A DNA stretch of 64,000 nt, taken from positions 16,885 to 80,884 of the forward strand of contig CALKCK010000017.1 of the NCBI GenBank assembly GCA_938083195.1, read 5' to 3'. The translations under genes were made by a program, and so were the position numbers. This document shows, one piece after another, positions 8,820-17,184 of this stretch. Numbering within the stretch: the first letter of the stretch is position 1; each line of letters opens with the position of its first letter. This stretch comes from an uncultured Pirellulaceae bacterium. Lineage in GTDB: Bacteria; Planctomycetota; Planctomycetia; Pirellulales; Pirellulaceae. Below the pieces are notes generated by a model. That model saw nothing but the letters and a program-made list of their open reading frames with translations. It was not told the DNA's origin and ran no database searches.

Positions 8820-9437
8820 ATGACCTCACCAGAGCACACAATGGTTGGAATACTTGGGGCGATGGCTCTGGGGCTTCACAAGCGGTTTGGCTGGCAGGTA
8901 GTTGCATTTGCAGCGGTGGTCTCCAATGTGCCGGATTTTGACGGTCTGCCGATGTTGTTTGACATGGAACGATTTGAATCAGGACATCGCGTGTGGGGGC
9001 ACAATTTTCTTTTGATTGTCGCGACCTCAATCATTCTGGGCTGGACGCAGGTTAGGTTTGAGTGGATTCAGAGAATTGGTGCCTATGCAGTTCATTTCCT
9101 TCCAAGTGAAGTGAAACGGTTTCAATCATCATCTCAGTCCCCCATTCCACTTTCGGTTTTTATTTTCGTTGGGATTGGGTTTCAATCGGTTCACCTCGTT
9201 TGCGACATGGTTGTTTCAGGAGGGCAAGGGTTGTCGAACTGGCCGGTCAAGCCATTCTGGCCGTTTCGGCAAATTGGTTATGTCTATCCATTGATCCCAT
9301 GGGGTGACATAGGGCCGACGATCATAATGATGGCTGGGATCATTGGCATTGCGAAATTTGGCCGGGCTCAATTTCTCGCGATGCTAACTTTGTTGGTGCT
9401 GATCATCTATTTGCTTTTTCGTGGCTATTGGACTTAG
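8820..9437 (+). CDS. YdjM/DUF457-family membrane-bound metal-dependent hydrolase
   Basis: This is a 205-residue integral membrane protein with four to five hydrophobic segments. It carries the YdjM-family signature (also called LexA-binding inner-membrane putative hydrolase): an N-terminal TMVGILGA helix, PDFDGLP (residues ~38-44), HRVWGHN, a later HLVCDM and WPVKPFWPF. The conserved Asp and His residues are thought to form a metal site, by analogy with phospholipase C/S1-P1 nuclease folds, but activity is unproven. The start may be ATG 8820 or ATG 8841; homologues often begin right before the first helix. No partner gene is nearby. Confidence 0.85.
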   Translation: MTSPEHTMVGILGAMALGLHKRFGWQVVAFAAVVSNVPDFDGLPMLFDMERFESGHRVWGHNFLLIVATSIILGWTQVRFEWIQRIGAYAVHFLPSEVKRFQSSSQSPIPLSVFIFVGIGFQSVHLVCDMVVSGGQGLSNWPVKPFWPFRQIGYVYPLIPWGDIGPTIIMMAGIIGIAKFGRAQFLAMLTLLVLIIYLLFRGYWT

Positions 9438-9650
9438 AGTTGCTGCATTGAAGGCCATCTTTCTCGGCGGTCAAATCTTGTAAGCTTGTTTCTTCGAAGT
9501 GATACAGTAACATTGAAGGGGCGAACTGCCCCTTGCTGTCTGATCTAATTTGTTTTCACCAAAATGACGACTCGGGCGGTTAGATTGAACGCACGTCACA
9601 TCGCTATCTTTGAGGAAAAGTTTGAGTGGCTGATTGCTCTCGAGTTCAAA

Positions 9651-10307
9651 ATGAAACAGTTTTCACTAAAAACACTTTTTATTATTACCCTCGTTGTTGC
9701 GATCGGGATCATTGTCATTCCGTTTATTCGTTTTAAGCTGGCAGAACGAAAGTTCCACCAGGTCATCGATCCGATATGGTCGCAAGCTCCTTATTCATCG
9801 TCTCTCGTTGAAATTAAGGATACCAATGACATTGTTTTGAAATTTCGTGATAAGAAATTGCAACTGGATTCGGGCGGCACTCTTGTTAAGCTGCCTGATA
9901 GAGTCCCTGGCTGCTATGAACTGGATTGTGCGGAGGGGAAATTCTACGTTATGGTCGACGATGGCATTTACGAAGATCTAGCTGATATCGAACCGGGGCT
10001 ATCGCCTTATCGTTTGCTTAGAGATTCGTTGATGCTGGATAATAAATCTCCTCCATCGACAGGGGCGATAACGCTATGGTCCGTGCGTAGTATAATGATG
10101 CCTGCTGGATGTGAGGATCGATTACAACATTTTGAAAGCTCCTCAAAAAAGGGATTCATCAGCGGGCTGCTTGCGAGAACCGCGGAGACGCAATTGTTGT
10201 TGTTTGATTCAACGGGACAGCATTCTATTTTAGTTGTGGCTCGGGAGCCCAATAAAGACACGTGGGATCGGTTGGCCGATCGGCTTTGTTTGGTGAAAGA
10301 GCGGTGA
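9651..10307 (+). CDS. Membrane-anchored hypothetical protein with FSLKTLF-type N-terminus
   Basis: This is a 218-residue protein starting MKQFSLKTLF, followed by one transmembrane helix (about 11-30) and a roughly 190-residue exported or cytoplasmic domain of unknown fold. Leaders of the form (K/R)QFSLRTLL plus one helix are very common on uncharacterised planctomycete proteins and seem to be a standard anchor module. ATG 9651 is chosen because it places that leader at the N-terminus; an in-frame start at 9564 would add 29 residues of unlikely sequence. The C-terminal region has alternating strands and no recognisable catalytic motif. Confidence 0.6.
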   Translation: MKQFSLKTLFIITLVVAIGIIVIPFIRFKLAERKFHQVIDPIWSQAPYSSSLVEIKDTNDIVLKFRDKKLQLDSGGTLVKLPDRVPGCYELDCAEGKFYVMVDDGIYEDLADIEPGLSPYRLLRDSLMLDNKSPPSTGAITLWSVRSIMMPAGCEDRLQHFESSSKKGFISGLLARTAETQLLLFDSTGQHSILVVAREPNKDTWDRLADRLCLVKER

Positions 10308-10413
10308 TCGATCCCAAATCTAATGATTGACCTTGGTTGAGAAGGAGATTTTGATTATCGTACTTCAGCTGCATTTGGGATTTCTATTTACCTGAGATTT
10401 AAGCGAACCTGTT

Positions 10414-10815
10414 GTGCAAACTCCATTCGATGAATATTTCTATCCAATATTCGGTTGCGGTGTATTAGTGGCTACCTGCGTTTCGCTATATGCCGGCAAA
10501 GCACGGGGCTGGGTTATGCCGTTGCTTTGTCTAATGGGTGGTGTCTTGTCGTTCTGGGGAACCCTGTTTGTAGGCTCGGAAGTTGGTTACCAAATGTGGC
10601 AGAGATTACCGGAGCCGCCGCCAGAGGCTTTTGCCGATACCTTTCCAATGGGGGCATTACTGGCCGGTTGGTTGCCGGGGGCGCTTTATTGCGGATTCCT
10701 TTTTGGAATTACTAAATTGATTCTGTTTCTTGTTCCCAAACGTGAACCGCGTGTGGTCCAGGAAGTTACCTCCACCGAACAAACCGAAAGTAAGAATCCA
10801 TATCAAAGCCCGTAG
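10414..10815 (+). CDS. Hypothetical membrane protein ending in NPYQSP
   Basis: This is a 133-residue protein with three hydrophobic segments (about 12-28, 33-54 and 82-105) and a hydrophilic tail ending exactly in KNPYQSP. The C-terminal NPYxSP motif is typical of a large set of unassigned planctomycete membrane proteins, and its role is unknown (sorting or assembly signal is speculation). The start is a GTG at 10414 with a poor Shine-Dalgarno, so it is uncertain by a few codons. The gene has the same orientation as its neighbours, separated by 100-250 bp gaps. Confidence 0.65.
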   Translation: MQTPFDEYFYPIFGCGVLVATCVSLYAGKARGWVMPLLCLMGGVLSFWGTLFVGSEVGYQMWQRLPEPPPEAFADTFPMGALLAGWLPGALYCGFLFGITKLILFLVPKREPRVVQEVTSTEQTESKNPYQSP

Positions 10816-11085
10816 TTCGTTGTCGAGGTAACGTTTCTCAACAGGGCAAACCTTCTTGGGTCGTTCTAAAATTGCTTGCGTTCATGGCATGGTTAAATAT
10901 GGGTTCGCAGAGACAGGGGACTCGAAACATGAGAATTGCTAATTGGAACCTGGCAGGCAAAATTTACCCCGGCCTAGTGTTTTCTTGCTTTTTCTTTCGG
11001 CTGGCGTTAGGCTCTTGCTGATTCAGGGCGGTTGAAATGATGCAATGGAACTTTGAAAATTGGTCTAGTTGATTTTGAGGCATTG

Positions 11086-11562
11086 ATGGGGCGAGTTGGC
11101 AATTCAGAGAGTATCTCAGGCAAGCGGTTGGCTTGGTTTAATCGCATTAGCATTTTTGAATTGTTTTTGTTGGTTGGCTGTTTTGCGGTTGCTGCATTTT
11201 GGGTATCCAAGGGGTATTGGCCAATTTCCTTGTTGTGGCTCGGTTTTTTGGCTGGAGTTAAGCTGGGCCCCCAATCAAGCTATCCCACTTTTTTGATCGT
11301 GTTGTTTGGGGTAGTGGCTGGTGGGCTGTGCGTTGCGGCAATTGCGGCAACGCGAGCAGTGATTTACTTATACCCGGCAAGTGGAATTGACTTGATCGAA
11401 GCAAAAAGTGCAACCATCGCAGCGAATACTCGAGGCTTGTTGATCGCTGGAGCATTAGTCCTTTGGTTGCCGCCTATTTTGATGGCGGTTTGGATGGCGA
11501 TTCTGCCGCTTAGAAGTTCTCGCCTCGGTGGGAATCAAGCGGAGCGGGGCCGTGGTAACTAA
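11086..11562 (+). CDS. Hypothetical four-helix membrane protein
   Basis: This is a 158-residue protein with hydrophobic segments near residues 22-40, 44-62, 66-92 and 118-142 and a basic C-terminus. I do not recognise the family. ATG 11086 is preferred because TGAGG lies 5 bases upstream; a TTG at 11053 is the in-frame alternative. It is part of the run of small membrane-protein genes between 9.6 and 12.5 kb, which share no obvious function beyond their membrane location. Confidence 0.55.
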   Translation: MGRVGNSESISGKRLAWFNRISIFELFLLVGCFAVAAFWVSKGYWPISLLWLGFLAGVKLGPQSSYPTFLIVLFGVVAGGLCVAAIAATRAVIYLYPASGIDLIEAKSATIAANTRGLLIAGALVLWLPPILMAVWMAILPLRSSRLGGNQAERGRGN

Positions 11563-11697
11563 TTACCAGATAAATAGGTCATGTCGTGGATGATTTAATT
11601 GATCTTTGGTCCGGTGAAACTTCTCAGGGATTGCTCGCGTGATGTTTGTTGTTGGAGTTGCTATTTTTCTATTCTTCATTTTCTTCGGGAGCAGATT

Positions 11698-11802
11698 ATG
11701 AATGCCGGTTTCAGTGTTGTTTTGGTTTACGGAGCGATTGGAGGCTTTGTGTTGATCGCGGCTCTTTTCTTAGGGATCGTTTTGGTCAGCAAGAGAAAGT
11801 AA
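11698..11802 (+). CDS. 34-residue single-pass membrane microprotein
   Basis: ATG 11698 follows GGGAG with ideal 6-base spacing. It opens a 34-codon frame encoding a short polar start, one long hydrophobic helix (about residues 5-30) and a SKRK tail that would sit in the cytoplasm. The good ribosome-binding site and clean transmembrane design argue for a real small protein, but there is no homology I can name. Longer in-frame starts exist but lack a ribosome-binding site. Confidence 0.45.
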   Translation: MNAGFSVVLVYGAIGGFVLIAALFLGIVLVSKRK

Positions 11803-11949
11803 GCAGTCGATGCTCGGGCTTTGTTTCTGAACGGGTAATTATTTCATCGAAACGGCAAAGTACAGCAGAGGTGAATCCATGATTTTTAGAAATCTAGATG
11901 GCAAAAGGTGATTGAAACTACACGTAGATAATTGTTGGGCAGGTAACAG

Positions 11950-12462
11950 ATGATTATTCGTGGGTGCGGTAAAAAGTTACAGGTGTCGTTGCGATTTCTG
12001 TTCATTTCGACCGCGGTTGTTGCACTTATACTTGCCCTTCCGGTTCAGCGCAGCATGCTACAGAAACGAGGGCGGGACTGGGTGGATTCACAAAATGGCC
12101 GTGTCACGTTTTCCCATAAATATGATGTATCTTCTGGTGAGTACGATCACGCGTCTGCATTTCCTGCTCCTGAATGGTTGGTGGGTATCTTTGGCAAGGA
12201 TCTTTTTGATTCGGTCGACGCTGTAGTGCTGGACAATCAAGTGGTTGTTGACCTCTCCCCTTTGACTAATTTTAGAGAGCTCCGTACTCTCGGGATTATG
12301 ATTGAGATTGACCCCGAACTTGATTTTCGGCCTTTGGCTGAGCTAAAGAATCTTGAGTGTTTGCATCTAGCCTACACAGATATTTCTGCGGAACGTCTCA
12401 TTGAGATTCGAGAGTTGCTGGATTGGGTTACGGTGACGGCGGCAAACCATCCATCTGAGTAG
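11950..12462 (+). CDS. Membrane-anchored leucine-rich-repeat protein
   Basis: This is a 170-residue protein with a leader containing SLRFLFI and one transmembrane helix (about 12-32). A conserved-looking linker follows, with GRDWVDSQNGRVTF and later PEWLVGIFGKDLFD, then about three short leucine-rich repeats (LSPLTNF, LRTLGIMI, LECLHLAYTDIS). The arrangement matches a common planctomycete family with this leader, a WVESQGG-like segment and C-terminal LRRs. It probably mediates protein interaction at the membrane, and no enzyme motif is present. An AGG-containing ribosome-binding site lies a few bases before ATG 11950. Confidence 0.7.
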   Translation: MIIRGCGKKLQVSLRFLFISTAVVALILALPVQRSMLQKRGRDWVDSQNGRVTFSHKYDVSSGEYDHASAFPAPEWLVGIFGKDLFDSVDAVVLDNQVVVDLSPLTNFRELRTLGIMIEIDPELDFRPLAELKNLECLHLAYTDISAERLIEIRELLDWVTVTAANHPSE

Positions 12463-12930
12463 TTTGCATTTGAATTTTTTTTAATTGAACTGTGAAGGTG
12501 AATTTATCGCAGGTTAGTATTTGAGATGCTGCAATGACCGACTAGTTGGTGATGCAGAGGGGGCGATGGTCGGTTAGTTCCATCGGTGGCATGCCTTTGG
12601 ATTTCCAAGGCCTCTTATTCACAGGTTGGTAAGCAGGTCAGTTTGGACTGGTCTGCAGGTAGTGCACATGACCGGAGGTGCCGAAAGATTTTTGGCGAAG
12701 TGATTAACTAAAAAAATATTTGGCGTAAGTGTTTGGGGATAATAATTGATAGCCATTCTTGGTTTTTCAGTTCGGTAGTTGTGATGTTGGACGTAAGCGA
12801 GTTGTTAAATTTGACAATCGTCTATTGTTTTTGCTGCGATACTTTCACGAAAGTCAAATTCAGGGTATAAAAGTATTTCTCATTGGCGTTAGCTTATGGC
12901 CAATCAGGTAGATGTCGGATTTTTTCATTT
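12463..12930. promoter_or_regulatory. Intergenic region upstream of selC with a possible promoter
   Basis: There is no gene in this 468-bp stretch. A TTCACG (12844-12849), 16-bp spacer, TATAAA (12866-12871) arrangement could be a sigma-70-type promoter, ending about 60 bp before the selenocysteine tRNA. The -35 match is only partial, so this is tentative. Confidence 0.35.
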
Positions 12931-13030
12931 GGAAGTGCTTGCTCGGCTGGTGCCGGCCGCGGTCTTCAAAACCGTTGAGCCGCATGGAAATCATGTGGTT
13001 GGTGGGTTCGATTCCCATGCATTTCCGCCA
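12931..13030 (+). tRNA. selC: Selenocysteine tRNA (anticodon TCA)
   Basis: An 8-bp acceptor stem GGAAGTGC/GCATTTCC (12931-12938 with 13019-13026) is followed by G73 and an encoded CCA. The anticodon loop is CTTCAAA, so the anticodon is TCA, reading UGA. The variable arm is a 9-bp hairpin with wobble pairs around GAAAT, and the T-arm GTGGG-TTCGATT-CCCAT gives the 8+5 geometry diagnostic of bacterial tRNA-Sec. The D-stem shows at least 5 pairs. The organism therefore inserts selenocysteine. No selA, selB or selD gene and no obvious selenoprotein is in the window. The next gene, a DTW-domain tRNA-modifying enzyme, begins about 20-40 bp downstream. Confidence 0.95.
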
Positions 13031-13068
13031 TTGAATCGTCAGGTGGTTTGAGTCCAGCGATTTACTCG

Positions 13069-14313
13069 ATGGGGAGTATTGTTATTCGTCTCAACGATGC
13101 CCGACAATCAGATGGTTCGGTATCTATGCCACTTCGGCCTCGCTGCTTTCGATGTTTCCGGCCGCAAGCTCAGTGCTATTGCGCCCTTCTTCCAGAGATT
13201 ATAAACCAGACTGAAATTGTGTTGGTTCAGCATGTCAGCGAGCGAGATCACCCGTTCAATACGGCGAGGATGGTTCGTTCCGCATTAGATCGAACAAAAC
13301 TAGTATGTGGAAACTCAAAAAGATTAGTGGATGCCGATCTTGGATTGGGTGAATCGGCGGGGCTATTGTATCCTTCTAGTACGGCGGAGACGCTTTCGAG
13401 CATTCCCTTAAATGAAAGGCCGAGTCAACTGGTCGTGATTGACGGAACGTGGCCTCAAGCGAAAGCGCTCGTCCGAGATTTGCCTCAGTTGCAAAATTTG
13501 CCCCACTATCAACTGATGCCGACGGAACCTGGTAATTATCGAATCCGGTTAGAGCCAAACGACGTATCTCTTTCGACTTTGGAAGCCGTGGTTCAGGCAT
13601 TGCGAGAGCTCGAGCCAGAGTTGCTTGACTTAGAAAAGCTGATCGTTGCGTTCGAGACAATGGTTCAACGGCAACTGGACCATCCCAAAGTGAAGTCGTC
13701 CCATTATTCTGGAGGACGAAAATCGGGGCGGAACTTAAATATTCCAACTGGGCTGGTCTATCCTGAAAAATCAATTGTTGTTGCTTATGGAGAAATGGAG
13801 TGTCGCGATGACGCCGAAGTGAGTGGCCCAAAAGATAGCCAGCGGGGGCCATTAGTATGGAGTGCTCACCGAGTGGGGCAATCTACTGATTCGTGTGCGG
13901 AGAATTTTGAATCTTTTCTGAGGCCAAAGGTCCCTCTGACGGATTCCTTTCTCTCCCATTTAGAATTATCACGAGCCCATTTTGATAAATGCGAAACCGT
14001 TAATGAGTTTCGTGAACGGTGGAGTCAGTTCCTGCAGGATGGAGACACTTTGGTAGTTTACCATCCCAGTGGCGTGCGGATGCTGGAACACGTAAATGGA
14101 AAATTGGGAAAGTGGATAACCTTGAAGTCGATCAATTTTTACGGTCAGGATTCGCGACGAAGCCTGAGTGAGTTTGTGAAAGAAGAGTGCGGGAAGATTG
14201 ATGTAGATTTGCCCCATGCTGGGCGAGCAGGTAAGCGCCTTTCCAATGCGGTCACTTTAGTGGCGCATTTAAGGGAAGTTGGGATGAAGAGCTTGGGAGT
14301 GGAGAATAGATAA
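13069..14313 (+). CDS. DTW-domain tRNA-uridine aminocarboxypropyltransferase with C-terminal extension
   Basis: The N-terminal 200 residues are a DTW domain. CFRCFRPQAQCYC is the family's Cys cluster, and VVIDGTWPQAKAL contains the (D)GTW motif with the A-K that follows it. The enzymes (TapT/YfiP type) transfer an aminocarboxypropyl group from S-adenosylmethionine to uridine in tRNA (acp3U). Usual length is about 200-250 residues, while this protein has about 200 more. The extension has VVAYGEME, HLELSRAHF, DTLVVYHPSG and RAGKRLSNAVTLVAHL, an order reminiscent of DEDD exonuclease folds but with key acids missing. The start is uncertain (TTG 13048, ATG 13069 or ATG 13126). The stop overlaps the next start by one base (TAATG), so the two genes are probably translationally coupled. 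Confidence 0.85.
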   Translation: MGSIVIRLNDARQSDGSVSMPLRPRCFRCFRPQAQCYCALLPEIINQTEIVLVQHVSERDHPFNTARMVRSALDRTKLVCGNSKRLVDADLGLGESAGLLYPSSTAETLSSIPLNERPSQLVVIDGTWPQAKALVRDLPQLQNLPHYQLMPTEPGNYRIRLEPNDVSLSTLEAVVQALRELEPELLDLEKLIVAFETMVQRQLDHPKVKSSHYSGGRKSGRNLNIPTGLVYPEKSIVVAYGEMECRDDAEVSGPKDSQRGPLVWSAHRVGQSTDSCAENFESFLRPKVPLTDSFLSHLELSRAHFDKCETVNEFRERWSQFLQDGDTLVVYHPSGVRMLEHVNGKLGKWITLKSINFYGQDSRRSLSEFVKEECGKIDVDLPHAGRAGKRLSNAVTLVAHLREVGMKSLGVENR

Positions 14314-16097
14314 TGGTTTGTAATCGGTTTTTATTTTGCTGTGTGGTAATTCTTGCGGGTTGGCAGCCGGAACGGGCGTCAGGGCAAGTCAAGTTGTTTT
14401 CGACTTCCCAAACCAACGCGATTGGTGAAGTGATTTCTTATCTTGGATCGCCTCCACAGAACGGTCGTCTTGTATTGGATGCAAATAATGGTTTCTTTGA
14501 TAAGGGAGCTTTTCGGGCGATCGGTAAACAGGCATCGCCGGAATCGGATCGCTTGTTGATTTCTAGTCATTTCGACGGCTTGCAGGCAGTGCCAGACAAA
14601 AATTTGGGTGAGGCGCGTTGGTATTTTTGGAAAGTGAGTCCGGAGCCTGCGGAATTAAGGATCTTTGTCGATGTCCCGCCTAGTGAGGTGGACGTCGATT
14701 GGAAAGTTCGCGTTGGTAAAAATGAATTCGAGTTTTCGACTTCGGTGAGTGATGGGCTGCAGGCACAAAATGTCGTGTTTCCACTGGATTTTGGTTCTTC
14801 AGGTTTGCAGATTATTTCCATTCGAAGAGCGGATTCAAAAAGAGCGGATTCAAAAAGAGCGTCGGAAACTAAGTTTCGAAAAATCGAAGTTGGGGGGGCT
14901 GGGATTGAGGGCGCTCGATTGATTCGTGCGAGGTGGCGTCCTGCGGCGGTTCATGCGCGTTACGAGTCATCTCAGTGTGAGGAATCGAAACTTTGGGTAT
15001 TTGAGACACAAAGTGTTCGAGCAACTTCATCTTATTCTCCAATCACAACTTCGTTTGGTTATTTTGGCGCCTCGTTTAACGCAGAGGGACTTGCGGCTGG
15101 CGGTGTCAATTTTTCGATGTGGGCGGCAAATCGAAAGGCTACAAAAATGCCGGCGGTTTCTGCGATGCCCCATTTACTTGCCACAGCAAACCCCGCCGCG
15201 GAATTTAGTGGCTTTGGGCACGAAGGTTCTGGCGTAAAGATACGAAATTGGGAACCTTATCAGGAGCATCCGAAATCTGTAATTCAGGCGTTGAGAGTGG
15301 AGACTAACGAGGGCTTTGATACGTTCTACGGTTACTTGTTTGACGAATCTGAAAAATGTTGGAAATTATTTGGAGCTGGTCGTCGGCCTGCTAAAAATAA
15401 AAAGGGCGGGATTACGTTGCGAGCCGGTTCTTTTTGCGAAGTCCCCGGCCCGCCGAATGTAGAACGAACGGGGGATGTGGTTCGTGAAGTGAAGAGGCGA
15501 GGGTGGTTTTTTGGATCGGATAAGAAATGGCATATTGCAGACACGCTCCATTTAGGCGACAACCCGGTCGACACCAATCGATTTGTGCGAGCTCTGGAGG
15601 ACGGTTGGTTGTTGATGGGAACTGGCGGAGTTGAAATGTCGACTGGCCCAAAAGTGGTTCGGCTACGGGATAAGCCCCTTAAGTTGCCGCTTTATCTAAG
15701 TCCAAAACATGAGAATCAGTTGTTTGGGTTGCCAGTGGAAATTGGTAAACCTAAAGTTACCAAAATCCGAGCGGGGAGCGTGTTGGTGAGCTACCGAGGC
15801 CTCAACGCCGGATCTCAGACGCGGGCTACGCTCTATTACGGTCGGTCTGACTGTCTAACGTTTGTTAAACGTAAGTTACACGGTACAGAGAAAAAAGGCG
15901 CGAGCCGTGATCAGTTTGAGGGAGATCGGACTTGGCAATTTCAAACGGATACCGTCGAGGTAAGCGACGCGAAGGCCGAATTTCCACTCGATCAGCTAAA
16001 TCCTGGAACGACTTATTTTTTTCGAGTGTTGGTGGAAGGGACGCAAGGGAAAAGCTGGGCTTTTAAAACAGGCCAATTTAAGACGCTTCCGAATTAA
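14313..16097 (+). CDS. Secreted DUF3472-domain protein with C-terminal Fn3-like domain
   Basis: This is a 594-residue exported protein with a signal peptide of about 24 residues (GQVKLF follows). It has an N-terminal beta-rich region (DUF5077-like), then a DUF3472 domain at about 225-410 with ARWRPAAVHARYES, FGYFGASFN and NFSMWAA. A C-terminal fibronectin-III-like domain spans about 490-594 (LNPGTTYFFRVLVEG). DUF3472 proteins are secreted and of unknown function, often near polysaccharide-degradation genes; none is adjacent here. A 15-bp DNA repeat at 14826-14860 duplicates RADSK in the linker. The start overlaps the stop of the DTW gene by one base. Confidence 0.8.
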   Translation: MVCNRFLFCCVVILAGWQPERASGQVKLFSTSQTNAIGEVISYLGSPPQNGRLVLDANNGFFDKGAFRAIGKQASPESDRLLISSHFDGLQAVPDKNLGEARWYFWKVSPEPAELRIFVDVPPSEVDVDWKVRVGKNEFEFSTSVSDGLQAQNVVFPLDFGSSGLQIISIRRADSKRADSKRASETKFRKIEVGGAGIEGARLIRARWRPAAVHARYESSQCEESKLWVFETQSVRATSSYSPITTSFGYFGASFNAEGLAAGGVNFSMWAANRKATKMPAVSAMPHLLATANPAAEFSGFGHEGSGVKIRNWEPYQEHPKSVIQALRVETNEGFDTFYGYLFDESEKCWKLFGAGRRPAKNKKGGITLRAGSFCEVPGPPNVERTGDVVREVKRRGWFFGSDKKWHIADTLHLGDNPVDTNRFVRALEDGWLLMGTGGVEMSTGPKVVRLRDKPLKLPLYLSPKHENQLFGLPVEIGKPKVTKIRAGSVLVSYRGLNAGSQTRATLYYGRSDCLTFVKRKLHGTEKKGASRDQFEGDRTWQFQTDTVEVSDAKAEFPLDQLNPGTTYFFRVLVEGTQGKSWAFKTGQFKTLPN

Positions 16098-16336
16098 AGA
16101 TTGGGTTGGTAGGTTGAGTCGTCTGTGTTTGGGGCGTGTCGTGGCTCAATTTGTGGTTAAATTTACGAAACTGTATATTCTGCCATCGTTGTGATTCTTA
16201 GGGTTGGGGATCACTGGGGTTGGCGATTGCTGCGTTTAAACCGGTCATACGGACATTGGTAGGATATCTATACCGTTTAAAGCGGTCGGTAAACGGGTAT
16301 TTGAACTCGGCTTGAGCTATGTTTTATGAGAAGGGT

Positions 16337-16364
16337 TTGACAGTTAATCTTGGAGTTCTAGAAT
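16337..16364 (+). promoter_or_regulatory. Sigma-70-type promoter upstream of the tatA pair
   Basis: TTGACA at 16337-16342, a 16-bp spacer and TAGAAT at 16359-16364 place a likely transcription start near 16371, about 65 bases before the first Tat gene. It lies in the 337-bp gap after the DUF3472 gene. The rest of that gap shows only imperfect inverted repeats around AAACCGGTC / AAAGCGGTCGG. Confidence 0.65.
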
Positions 16365-16434
16365 GTTAGAGCGTTGTCATTTCCTACAATGCCCGTTCTT
16401 TTTGTAGCGGCCATTTATTCATCACGAGTTAAAC

Positions 16435-16656
16435 ATGACCGGAATTGTTCCTCTTCAATCCTTGTTCCTCGCGTTTGGTATGCCCGGTATTCCGGAATTG
16501 CTAATCATCATGGCGATTTTATTGTTGCTTTTCGGCGGCGCGAAATTACCCAGTTTGATGCGAAATTTAGGGCGCAGTGTGAATGAATTCAAGACTGGGA
16601 TCAAAGAAGCGCCTGCCGAGAGCGCCATTGAAGACGACAGCGATAGCCTCGATTAA
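16435..16656 (+). CDS. tatA: Sec-independent translocase subunit TatA
   Basis: This is a 73-residue TatA/TatE-type protein: a short lead with PGIPELL, a single transmembrane helix (about residues 18-33), the hinge FGGAKLP, then an amphipathic helix (LMRNLGRSVNEFKTG) and an acidic tail. TatA oligomers form the conduit for folded proteins bearing twin-arginine signals. A Tat-signal oxidoreductase is encoded at 22.6 kb. ATG 16435 gives the canonical length. It is followed after 67 bp by a second TatA/B-like gene in the same transcript, and no tatC is present in the window. Confidence 0.92.
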   Translation: MTGIVPLQSLFLAFGMPGIPELLIIMAILLLLFGGAKLPSLMRNLGRSVNEFKTGIKEAPAESAIEDDSDSLD

Positions 16657-16723
16657 GCACTCGCTTTGATTCTTAATTGGACGCGAAGACTCAGTTACAT
16701 TTTTCATCTGGAAATGCCAATTC

Positions 16724-17041
16724 ATGGCAGACATTCTCATATCACAGCATCCATTAATTGGCTTCTTCGGACTTGGCAGTCCCGGGGTTGGTGAATTAAT
16801 GGTGATTGCCGTTGTGGCAGTGGTCTTGTTTGGTGGCAAGTTACCTGAGGTTGCCAGAACACTCGGTGGTACCTATCAGCAATTTCGGAAGGGGCTTTCC
16901 GACATTCAGTCCACTATTAAGAATGATCTTGACCTCGACGCCGCATCGTTGAACCGGTTGCCTGAATATAATGACGTTGTTGATGACTACGACGAACCGA
17001 CAGCACCCAGTTTCGACGCTCCACCCGAAGACGAAGATTAA
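16724..17041 (+). CDS. Second TatA/TatB-family translocase subunit
   Basis: This is a 105-residue paralogue of the preceding protein. It has GSPGVGELMVIAVVAVVLFGG split around the transmembrane helix (about 19-38), a GKLPEVARTLGG amphipathic helix and a long acidic tail (DDYDEP...PPEDED). The longer amphipathic/acidic C-terminus and the glutamate in GVGELM fit either TatA or TatB, so it may supply the TatB role next to the shorter TatA. It starts at ATG 16724, with no strong ribosome-binding site. It is probably cotranscribed with tatA from the promoter at 16.34 kb. Confidence 0.85.
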   Translation: MADILISQHPLIGFFGLGSPGVGELMVIAVVAVVLFGGKLPEVARTLGGTYQQFRKGLSDIQSTIKNDLDLDAASLNRLPEYNDVVDDYDEPTAPSFDAPPEDED

Positions 17042-17184
17042 TCAACTACCCGATGGTTATCTACAGCGATTTGGTGAGTCTTTAGGGATGAGACGGTTTT
17101 CGATTCAGAAAGTTCTTCATTGATCTTTTACGAATTTCTGCCTCCTCGTAAATTCGAATCTTCCAAGTTTCCGAAGATGGATTG

